Source of the DNA: Pseudovibrio brasiliensis
GTDB lineage: Bacteria > Pseudomonadota > Alphaproteobacteria > Rhizobiales > Stappiaceae
Assembly (NCBI RefSeq): GCF_018282095.1
Contig: NZ_CP074126.1
Coordinates: forward strand, 2,242,501-2,306,500
DNA length: 64,000 bases
Direction: 5' to 3'
This document shows, in pieces, positions 54,980 through 62,401 of this stretch; position 1 is the stretch's first letter; every line of letters begins with the position of its first letter. A program made the position numbers and the translations under genes. A model generated the notes under the pieces. It saw nothing but the letters and a program-made list of their open reading frames with translations. It searched no databases and had not been told where the DNA came from.

Positions 54980-56263
54980 ATGAATGCTCCGGCAAAAATT
55001 CAAGAGACAAAAGCAGAGCAGAGCCTGAATGCTCAGTTCGACGCAACTCTCGCGCAAACAACGCAAGATAACGCAAACCAACGCAAACAGGCGTGGGACG
55101 CTTTCAAAGCGAAAGGTATCCCGCACCGCCGCGTTGAAGAGTGGCACTACACTGACCTGCGCACCAAGATGACCGATGCGTTTGCATTGTCATCCAAGAC
55201 GTCGCCAAAGGCTGACGCTCTGAAGGGCGCTGGTGGTCTGGAGACCTACCGCATTGCGATCGTCAACGGTCGCTATGTGCCGGAACTGTCTTCAAATCAG
55301 GCACTTGCAGGTCTCACTGTGACCGAGGCTGACGGCTTCCTGGCCGCTCAGCTTGGCACAGACGATGCCATGGCACACCTCAATCAGGCTCTCGTTCAGG
55401 GCGGCATCACCATCAAGATTGATGCAGATGCAACCATTGAGACGCCAATTGAGATCGTGCGTTACACCGACGGTACGGAAGTCAGCTCCTATGCTGGCAC
55501 CTCCGTTGAAATCGGTTCCGGCGCAAAAGCGCTCATCATCGAAAGCTTCGAAGGTGACGCGGAAGCGGCTTACCAGTCCAACGCTCTGACAGAAGTGAAA
55601 GTGGGCGATAAAGCCAACATTCACTGGCTGAAGCTGCAGGTGGAAAGCGAAAAAGCGCAGCACATTGAAACGCTTAGCATCGAGCTAGGTGCGGAAACCA
55701 ATTTCCAGCACTTCATCTACAATGAAGGCTCAGCTCTGTCTCGCGCACAGCTCTTCCTGGAGTTCAAAGGCGAGGGCACCCACGCAGGTCTGCGCGGCAC
55801 ATGTCTGCTCAAAGACAGCCAACATGCTGATATTACACTGTTTGTGAACCATGCAGTGCCAGAATGTGAAAGCCGCGAATACTACCGTGCCGTCGTAGAC
55901 GACAAAGCCCGCGCAGTCTTCCAAGGCAAGATCATTGTGGAGCCAGGCGCCCAGAAGACAGACGGTCAGATGATGATCAAGTCTCTTCTTTTGAGCGATA
56001 CTGCTGAAATCAATGCCAAACCTGAGCTGGAAATCTTCGCAGACGACGTTCAGTGTGCCCACGGTTCCACCACCGGTGACATTGACGAAGACCTGCTGTT
56101 CTACCTCATGGCACGCGGTATTCCGGAAGCACAGGCGCGCAAAATCCTCGTTCTCGCATTCCTCTCTGAAGCTATTGAGGAATTTGAAGAGGAACGCTCT
56201 GTAGAATTGCTGGAAGCAATGACACGCAAGTGGCTTCACGCCGATGAGATGGTGAGCGAATGA
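54980..56263 (+). CDS. sufD: Fe-S cluster assembly subunit SufD
   Basis: A 427-residue paralogue of SufB forming the SufBC2D scaffold. The conserved RRVEEWHYTDLR segment near residue 49 and the C-terminal QCAHGSTTGDIDEDLLFYL-type region (split near residue 355) identify it; it has few cysteines. A GGAGGG ribosome site precedes ATG 54980. Its stop overlaps the sufS start (ATGA). Confidence 0.95.
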   Translation: MNAPAKIQETKAEQSLNAQFDATLAQTTQDNANQRKQAWDAFKAKGIPHRRVEEWHYTDLRTKMTDAFALSSKTSPKADALKGAGGLETYRIAIVNGRYVPELSSNQALAGLTVTEADGFLAAQLGTDDAMAHLNQALVQGGITIKIDADATIETPIEIVRYTDGTEVSSYAGTSVEIGSGAKALIIESFEGDAEAAYQSNALTEVKVGDKANIHWLKLQVESEKAQHIETLSIELGAETNFQHFIYNEGSALSRAQLFLEFKGEGTHAGLRGTCLLKDSQHADITLFVNHAVPECESREYYRAVVDDKARAVFQGKIIVEPGAQKTDGQMMIKSLLLSDTAEINAKPELEIFADDVQCAHGSTTGDIDEDLLFYLMARGIPEAQARKILVLAFLSEAIEEFEEERSVELLEAMTRKWLHADEMVSE

Positions 56264-57507
56264 CCAAGGTCGACAACACGGCTTTCACAGCTCCATATGA
56301 CGTAGGGAAGGTTCGGAAAGATTTTCCGATCCTCTCAACGCAGGTCTATGGCAAGCCGTTGGTGTACCTGGATAATGGCGCTTCGGCCCAGAAACCGACT
56401 GCGGTGATTGACGCAATCACCAAAGCCTACAGCCAAGAATACGCCAATGTGCACCGTGGCTTACACTATCTGTCGAACACAGCCACTGAAAACTTTGAGG
56501 CGGCACGCGAGGTCGTGCGCCGCTTCCTGAATGCTCCAAGCGTGGACGAGGTGATCTTCACCAAGTCAACCACGGAAGCAATCAACCTTGTGTCCTACGG
56601 TCTGGAAGAGGATATCCAGGAAGGCGATGAGATCATCATCTCCATTCTGGAGCACCATTCCAACATCGTCCCTTGGAACTTCCTGCGGGAACGCAAAGGC
56701 GCGGTCATCAAATGGGCACCGATTGCAGAAGATGGTACATTCCTGATCGAGGAGTTTGAAAAGCTCCTGACGGATCGCACCAAAATCGTTGCAATCACCC
56801 ACATGTCCAACGTCACTGGAACAGTTGTTCCTGTGAAGGAAGTGACACGTCTTGCGCACGAACGTGGTGCAAAAGTCCTGATCGACGGCTCACAGGCTGC
56901 AGTTCATATGCCTGTAGACGTTCAGGATATCGGCTGTGACTTCTATGCGGTCACCGGGCATAAGCTGTATGGCCCAAGCGGCATCGGCGTGATCTACGGC
57001 AAGAAAGAACTTCTCAACCAGATGCGCCCGTTCCAGGGTGGTGGTGAGATGATCAAAGACGTGACCGAGTGTCTCGTCACCTATGCTGAAGCACCGCATC
57101 GCTTCGAAGCTGGTACCCCGCCAATCGTCCAGGCTATTGGATTAGGGGCCGCTCTTGACTATATGGATAGTCTGGGGCGCGAAAATATCGCATTGCATGA
57201 AGCGTCCCTACGTGATTATGCAGAGCAGCGCTTAAAGGAAGTCAATTCCCTCAAGATCTTTGGTAATGCCAAGGATAAGGGATCTATCTTCTCCTTCGAG
57301 ATTGAAGGCGTACATGCCCACGATATCTCAATGGTGATTGACAGAGCTGGCGTTGCAGTTCGGGCAGGTACGCATTGCGCGCAGCCGCTGCTGGCTCGCT
57401 ATGGTGTGACCAGTACATGCCGTGCAAGTTTTGGCCTGTACAACACCCATGAAGAAGTCGACCTTCTGGTAGAAGCTTTGCGTAAAGCGCAGATGATGTT
57501 TGGTTAG
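56260..57507 (+). CDS. sufS: Cysteine desulfurase SufS
   Basis: A 415-residue class II PLP desulfurase. Lys235 in TGHKLYGP binds PLP and Cys373 in VRAGTHCAQP forms the persulfide on a short loop. SufS supplies sulfur to the Suf scaffold, normally boosted by SufE or SufU, neither of which is seen here. It overlaps sufD by four bases and lies five bases before sufT. Confidence 0.96.
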   Translation: MTKVDNTAFTAPYDVGKVRKDFPILSTQVYGKPLVYLDNGASAQKPTAVIDAITKAYSQEYANVHRGLHYLSNTATENFEAAREVVRRFLNAPSVDEVIFTKSTTEAINLVSYGLEEDIQEGDEIIISILEHHSNIVPWNFLRERKGAVIKWAPIAEDGTFLIEEFEKLLTDRTKIVAITHMSNVTGTVVPVKEVTRLAHERGAKVLIDGSQAAVHMPVDVQDIGCDFYAVTGHKLYGPSGIGVIYGKKELLNQMRPFQGGGEMIKDVTECLVTYAEAPHRFEAGTPPIVQAIGLGAALDYMDSLGRENIALHEASLRDYAEQRLKEVNSLKIFGNAKDKGSIFSFEIEGVHAHDISMVIDRAGVAVRAGTHCAQPLLARYGVTSTCRASFGLYNTHEEVDLLVEALRKAQMMFG

Positions 57508-57512
57508 GACCT

Positions 57513-57908
57513 ATGACAGACAACACACAAACAAGCGAGTTCTCTGACGGACCTTTGACAACTCCGGAAATCAACCAAAGCTCTGCAATCCCTGCAGAAG
57601 AACTGGAACGTTTGACCGGTGATATCATTGCTGCGATGAAGACCGTTTTCGATCCGGAAATTCCGGTCGATATCTACGAACTCGGTTTGATCTACAAGGT
57701 TGATATCGAGGACGATCGCACGGTCAAAATCGACATGACCTTGACCGCTCCAGGCTGCCCGGTTGCTGGCGAAATGCCGATCTGGGTAGAAAACGCAGTA
57801 AGTTCAGTGCCTGGCGTTGGTGCTGTGCAGGTGGATATGACCTTTGATCCTCCATGGGATCCAAGCCGCATGTCTGACGAAGCTCGCGTCGCATTGAACT
57901 TCTTCTAA
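57513..57908 (+). CDS. sufT: SufT-like Fe-S assembly protein (MIP18/DUF59 family)
   Basis: A 131-residue protein whose DUF59 domain (residues ~35-125) has the family signature DPEIPVDIYELGL, followed by TLTAPGCPVAGEM with the conserved cysteine. SufT proteins help cluster delivery or maturation. A poorly conserved ~35-residue N-terminus precedes the domain. It follows sufS by five bases and is normal for alphaproteobacterial suf operons. Confidence 0.94.
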   Translation: MTDNTQTSEFSDGPLTTPEINQSSAIPAEELERLTGDIIAAMKTVFDPEIPVDIYELGLIYKVDIEDDRTVKIDMTLTAPGCPVAGEMPIWVENAVSSVPGVGAVQVDMTFDPPWDPSRMSDEARVALNFF

Positions 57909-57973
57909 GGTTCGAACAGCGCTTACAATGTATGGCACCTTGACAGTGTTGAGGTGCCCATGGAGGGTGCAAA

Positions 57974-58351
57974 ATGGCCTCAGGATTTCAGGTATTACAG
58001 CTGACAGAGGAAGCAGCTGAGCACATCCGCACACTGCTTGATGCAAGTGACGCTGATCCACTTGGACTGCGCGTTTCCATCAAGTCCGGTGGCTGTGCTG
58101 GCATGGAATATGAACTGGATCTGGTAACAGAAGCAAAGTCTGGTGACGATGTGGTGGAAGACAAGGGTGTGAAGGTCTTTGTTGATCCAGCTGCAACACT
58201 TTACCTGCTTGGAACAGAAATGGGTTTTGAATCCACCAAGTTCCGCTCTGGTTTTACCTTCAAAAATCCAAATGAAGTATCTGCTTGCGGCTGCGGTGAA
58301 TCCGTAGAGTTGCAGGCGGCTGATCTTTCAAAGTTCGCTCAGAAAAACTAA
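57974..58351 (+). CDS. sufA: A-type Fe-S carrier protein (SufA/IscA-like)
   Basis: A 125-residue A-type carrier with the three conserved cysteines: one in SGGCAGMEY near residue 40 and two in ACGCGES near residues 107-109. It passes clusters to target proteins. The gene follows sufT by 65 bases, across a small GGCACCT/AGGTGCC hairpin, with GGAGGGT just before the ATG. Confidence 0.95.
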   Translation: MASGFQVLQLTEEAAEHIRTLLDASDADPLGLRVSIKSGGCAGMEYELDLVTEAKSGDDVVEDKGVKVFVDPAATLYLLGTEMGFESTKFRSGFTFKNPNEVSACGCGESVELQAADLSKFAQKN

Positions 58352-58393
58352 TAGTGCTCCTTCAAGGGCAGCTATGGCAATAGGTGGGGTGCC

Positions 58394-59053
58394 ATGTCTC
58401 TTTTTAATTCATTGAAAAACGATAATCTCGAGACGTGGCATTCCTACACAAAACATGAGTTTGTCCAAGGCCTTGGCAACGGAACTCTGCCGATTGAGGC
58501 CTTCAAAAAGTATCTGGTTCAGGACTATCTCTTCCTCATCGAGTTTGCCCGTGCTTACGCACTTGGCATGTACAAGTCCACTGATCTGACCCAGATGAGG
58601 AAGTGCCTTTCCTCCGCGAAAGGCATTTTGGAAGTAGAGATGGGTCTTCACATCCGTCTTTGCGAAAGCTGGGGGCTTTCAGAAGCTGAGATCGTGGCAA
58701 CGCCGGAAGAGCCAGCCAATCTGGCATACACCCGATATGTTCTCGACACCGCGATGAAAGGCGACATGCTCGACCTGAAAGTCGCGCTTGCACCATGTGC
58801 AATCGGATATGGCGAAATCGGCGCGGAACTTGCTAAGCAGGATGGTGCACTAGATCCGAGTAATCCGTATGCGGAATGGATCAAGGAATATTCCAGCGAT
58901 GAGTATCAGGAACTTGCAGCAGATGCTGTGAAAGAGATCGATGATCTCGGCGAACTCTACGCCACAGACGCCCGCTACGCCAAATTATCTAGAATATTTA
59001 GAGAGGCCACTAGACTTGAGGCCAATTTCTGGCAAATGGGCCTCGAGCTATAA
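58394..59053 (+). CDS. tenA: TenA-family thiaminase II / aminopyrimidine aminohydrolase
   Basis: A 219-residue all-helical TenA protein. The catalytic cysteine lies in LAPCAIGYGEIG near residue 136, and the C-terminal ANFWQMGLEL carries the conserved glutamate. TenA hydrolyses aminomethyl-pyrimidine from degraded thiamine so it can be reused. It follows sufA by 42 bases and may be co-transcribed with the suf operon, a mild link between Fe-S and thiamine metabolism. GGTGGGG precedes the ATG. Confidence 0.92.
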   Translation: MSLFNSLKNDNLETWHSYTKHEFVQGLGNGTLPIEAFKKYLVQDYLFLIEFARAYALGMYKSTDLTQMRKCLSSAKGILEVEMGLHIRLCESWGLSEAEIVATPEEPANLAYTRYVLDTAMKGDMLDLKVALAPCAIGYGEIGAELAKQDGALDPSNPYAEWIKEYSSDEYQELAADAVKEIDDLGELYATDARYAKLSRIFREATRLEANFWQMGLEL

Positions 59054-59168
59054 TCACTCAAAAGATCACATCACATTTCTGTGAGTGGATGAAGGAGGCA
59101 ATATTCTTGTCGGTGTTTGGCAGAATATTGCAAGCTTTCGGTGTATTTATTTCTTTTGGTGATAGCTT

Positions 59169-59579
59169 ATGTCTTTGTCCGCATTTTTTCTCTCTGATAA
59201 ACGCCCGTTATTTCTAAAGAATATCCGCTGCCGCCCCATGTTTGGCGGTCACGGATACTATGCAAACGGCAAAATGTTCGCGCTTGTGCGTGAGAAATCT
59301 TTGTACCTCAAGGCAGGTTCCGGCAACGTCGCAGACTTTCTTCTGACCGGTCAGTTACCCTACATCCATCAGTGTTTTGGTGAGTATTTCCCGACAAACT
59401 TCTATTCAGTTCCGCTGGATGTTGTTGAGGATGAGGATCAACTGATCAAGTGGATTGCTAAAGCTATCCGGCAGTTAGAACAGGCCGAGAAAACGGCGAA
59501 GGCATCTGTCACTCTGGACAGCCGACAAAAAAAGACGGCAACCATACGATCTGCCGTCCCGAACCAGTTCTTTTTTTAA
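59169..59579 (+). CDS. TfoX N-terminal domain protein
   Basis: A 136-residue protein with only the TfoX N-terminal domain (residues ~8-105), marked by RPMFGGHGYYANGKMFALV near residue 21. In gammaproteobacteria full TfoX controls competence; the isolated domain in alphaproteobacteria has no assigned role. The C-terminal ~30 residues are lysine-rich. Its 3' coding sequence also contains the terminator of the convergent GGDEF gene. The ATG at 59169 has GGTGAT upstream. Confidence 0.85.
   Translation: MSLSAFFLSDKRPLFLKNIRCRPMFGGHGYYANGKMFALVREKSLYLKAGSGNVADFLLTGQLPYIHQCFGEYFPTNFYSVPLDVVEDEDQLIKWIAKAIRQLEQAEKTAKASVTLDSRQKKTATIRSAVPNQFFF
59534..59558 (-). terminator. Terminator of the GGDEF gene, inside the TfoX-N coding sequence
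   Basis: GACGGCA (59534-59540) pairs with TGCCGTC (59552-59558). On the minus strand the stem is followed by TTTTTTTG, 37 bases after the GGDEF gene stop. Confidence 0.8.
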
Positions 59580-59594
59580 GATTAGTCGCTTAAA

Positions 59595-60653
59595 TCAAGC
59601 AACCTGTGTCACGCTGGGGATTTTCTTCTCTTCCTCAGCTTTCACCAGGTTGCGACCAGCCTTCTTCGCTGCATAAAGCGCAAGATCAGCACGAGAAACC
59701 ATGCTCTCCGCACTGTCACCCGGACGGAAAGTGGAGATGCCGATAGAAATCGTGATACGGCCAAGGTTCTCACCCGTGGAGCGTTTCACCAGTTCCTTTG
59801 CAACAACGTTCTTACGGATCTTCTCCGCAATCACTTTTGCATCTTCAATGGTGGTGCGTGGCAGGATGATGCCAAACTCTTCACCGCCATAACGACATGC
59901 GATGTCGTTGTTTTTCACGTTCTGCTTCACAGCCAGTGCAACGAGGCGAAGAACCTGGTCACCAGTCTGGTGGCCGTAGTTGTCGTTGAACTGCTTGAAG
60001 TGATCAATATCTGAAATCAGCAAGGAGAGGGGCGCATGGCTCTCTTCCGCTTCCTTCACCGCGCGCACCAAACTCTGATCGAAGTGCTTACGGTTGTTCA
60101 GTGTGGTCAGCTCATCGGTGAGCGACTCATAACGGATCGCTTCCAAACCTTCCTGCAGAACACCAATCTGGCGACGAGAATCAACCAGCTGTTCGCGAAG
60201 CTCCTGATTGCTTTCAGCAGTTTCAGTGGTCAGCTTGGCAAGATGGATCACAAGTTTGGAAAGTTGAGAACGATCACTCACGTTCTCCAGAGCGCTCAAA
60301 GTGCGGGCAAGCTCTTCACCGTATTCGGTGGTTTTCAGTGTGCCTTTATCAAGAGCGGAAATCAGTTCCCGGACTTCCTCGGAGATCTTGTCGCCAACTT
60401 CGTCAATGCGCTCACCCAAACGGTTTGGCGACAAAAAACGGTTGTAGATCTTCTGAGTTTCTTCAGGAGAGATTTTGCCGTCACGGGCAAGAATCTTATT
60501 GATGGTCCGGTTGAGAGCCCGGTTAAATCCGGATGCGTAAGAATACCACAGCTCATAGTTGCGTGGAAACGCTGGAAGCTTATTCGTTTTGATGTAATCG
60601 AGCGCACTGTCTGCATAAACAATAGTACGCTTGAACTCGTCTTCTTGACTCAT
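59595..60653 (-). CDS. GGDEF-domain diguanylate cyclase
   Basis: A 352-residue cytoplasmic protein: an N-terminal helical region (~170 residues, with coiled-coil character at 110-170) and a C-terminal GGDEF domain (residues ~180-340) with an intact RYGGEEF active site. It should make cyclic-di-GMP from GTP. The product-inhibition I-site RxxD upstream of the motif reads KNND, so feedback inhibition may be weak. No membrane or known sensor domain is visible; similar helical N-termini occur in PdeA/DgcB-type alphaproteobacterial cyclases. It lies 110 bases downstream of the helicase gene in the same direction. Confidence 0.9.
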   Translation of the reverse strand: MSQEDEFKRTIVYADSALDYIKTNKLPAFPRNYELWYSYASGFNRALNRTINKILARDGKISPEETQKIYNRFLSPNRLGERIDEVGDKISEEVRELISALDKGTLKTTEYGEELARTLSALENVSDRSQLSKLVIHLAKLTTETAESNQELREQLVDSRRQIGVLQEGLEAIRYESLTDELTTLNNRKHFDQSLVRAVKEAEESHAPLSLLISDIDHFKQFNDNYGHQTGDQVLRLVALAVKQNVKNNDIACRYGGEEFGIILPRTTIEDAKVIAEKIRKNVVAKELVKRSTGENLGRITISIGISTFRPGDSAESMVSRADLALYAAKKAGRNLVKAEEEKKIPSVTQVA

Positions 60654-60693
60654 GATTGCATCACCGCGTCACGGATAGGGCTACCCCATAGTT

Positions 60694-60720
60694 AATAAGC
60701 TAATTTAACATTAGCTTATT
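60694..60720. terminator. AT-rich hairpin between helicase and GGDEF genes
   Basis: AATAAGCTAAT (60694-60704) and ATTAGCTTATT (60710-60720) form a perfect eleven-base stem with a five-base loop. It may end the helicase transcript or serve as an operator for the GGDEF gene, 40 bases before its start. Confidence 0.5.
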
Positions 60721-60763
60721 TAATGGGATATACCTAACCAGTGGTTAACCTCAGGAAAATGGG

Positions 60764-62194
60764 CTATCGGCTTTGAACTTTGGAACGAGTTTCCCGCAGC
60801 AGGAACGCCGGAATGTGGCTTGCATTACGGAAAATCGCTTCATCCTTAGGTTGGTTAGTGCGGCGACCACCTCGTGCACGTGCTGGAGCACGACGTTCGG
60901 TGTGCATTGGAACCATAGGTTGCTCTTCCAAACCAGCTGGAACAGAATCAGCTTCCTGAACCGGAGCTTCCTGCGCTTCTGCTTTGGACTTACGTGAGCG
61001 ATTTTTATCTTTCTGGCCACGGGTAGAGCGGCGGCGAGATTTCTTTTCTTCGACAGGTGCTGAGAAGTCGACAGGTTCGCCAACCCATTCCAGTTCCTTG
61101 CCAATGGTCTCGTTGATCGCTTGCAATGCTTTCTCGTCCTTACCCGTCACAATGGAGATTGCGGTGCCGTCACGGCCTGCGCGTCCTGTCCGACCAATCC
61201 GGTGGACGTAATCTTCGGCCTGAATCGGCAGATCGAAGTTGAATACGTGACTTACGCTCGGAATATCCAGACCGCGTGCCGCAACATCACTGGCAACAAG
61301 GATCTTGATGTTACCTTTTTTGAAGTTGTCCAGCATGGTCATGCGGGAGCGCTGGTCCATATCGCCGTGCAAGGCGCCAACGGAAAACTCGTGACGAACA
61401 AGCGAGCGGAAGAGGGTGGCCACATCGCGCTTGCGGTTACAGAACACGATCGCGTTTTGAAGATCTTCAGCGCCTTCGATCAGCTCACGCAGCTTAGCGC
61501 GTTTCTCATAATCTTCTGGCTCGGCAGCTGCAATACGCTGTGTCACCGTATCAGCTGTAGTGGAGGCTTTAGCTACTTCAACCTTGGCAGGGTTCTGCAG
61601 GAATGTATCGGTCAGACGTTGAATTTCGCTCGGCATTGTTGCGGAGAAGAACAGAGTCTGACGTGTAAACGGGATAAGCTTACAAATGCGCTCAATGTCC
61701 GGAATGAAGCCCATGTCCAGCATGCGGTCAGCTTCATCAATCACGAGGATATCAACGCCCTGCAAAAGCAGTTTGCCGCGCTCGAAATGATCCAACAGGC
61801 GGCCTGGTGTCGCGATCAGAACATCAGCACCACGCTCCAGCTTGCGATCCTGCTCAGCGAAGGATACGCCGCCGATCAGCAGAGCCACGTTCAGCTTGTG
61901 ATTGACACCATAACGGTTGAAATTGTCTTCCACCTGCGCAGCAAGCTCACGGGTTGGCTCAAGAATAAGAGTTCTTGGCATCCGGGCGCGCGCACGGCCT
62001 TTTTCCAGAAGAGTAATCATCGGCAAAGTAAAGCTTGCCGTTTTCCCGGTTCCGGTTTGAGCAATGCCGAGGACATCTCTGCGTTCTAAAACGTAAGGGA
62101 TGGCGCCTGCCTGAATGGCAGTCGGCTCTGTGTAACCAGAGGCTTCAACAGCGGCGAGAACTTTCTCACTAAGTCCGAGAGTGGAAAACGACAT
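60764..62194 (-). CDS. DEAD-box RNA helicase, RhlE-like
   Basis: A 476-residue ATP-dependent RNA helicase with Q-motif, Walker A AQTGTGKT near residue 44, DEAD near 152, SAT near 183 and HRIGRTGR near 330. The VIDEADRMLDMGFIPDIERI segment is typical of the RhlE group. The C-terminal ~95 residues are low-complexity and rich in lysine and arginine, as in RhlE-type tails that bind RNA. The role is likely in ribosome assembly or mRNA decay, especially in the cold. The start ATG 62194 has only a weak ribosome site. Confidence 0.93.
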   Translation of the reverse strand: MSFSTLGLSEKVLAAVEASGYTEPTAIQAGAIPYVLERRDVLGIAQTGTGKTASFTLPMITLLEKGRARARMPRTLILEPTRELAAQVEDNFNRYGVNHKLNVALLIGGVSFAEQDRKLERGADVLIATPGRLLDHFERGKLLLQGVDILVIDEADRMLDMGFIPDIERICKLIPFTRQTLFFSATMPSEIQRLTDTFLQNPAKVEVAKASTTADTVTQRIAAAEPEDYEKRAKLRELIEGAEDLQNAIVFCNRKRDVATLFRSLVRHEFSVGALHGDMDQRSRMTMLDNFKKGNIKILVASDVAARGLDIPSVSHVFNFDLPIQAEDYVHRIGRTGRAGRDGTAISIVTGKDEKALQAINETIGKELEWVGEPVDFSAPVEEKKSRRRSTRGQKDKNRSRKSKAEAQEAPVQEADSVPAGLEEQPMVPMHTERRAPARARGGRRTNQPKDEAIFRNASHIPAFLLRETRSKVQSR

Positions 62195-62346
62195 ATGGCA
62201 TGTTCTTTACGATAATTAAGGAGAGAAGCTGGAATCCGTAAGATCTACAGGTTTCTCCAACCAGTTTGGCGGAACACTACATTTCTAAGCAGCGTTGTCA
62301 ATAAATTCTGCGGCATAACCGATATATTCCTTCAAGTTATGCCAAG

Positions 62347-62381
62347 GTTGCTGAGTTCTAACCTACGTAAAACTCAGCAAC
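62347..62381 (-). terminator. Hairpin after parE
   Basis: GTTGCTGAGTT (62347-62357) pairs perfectly with AACTCAGCAAC (62371-62381), 21 bases past the parE stop. There is no T-run, so it may act as a stabiliser or need rho. Confidence 0.55.
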
Positions 62382-62401
62382 TATTCAGAATTAAGGCTCT
62401 T

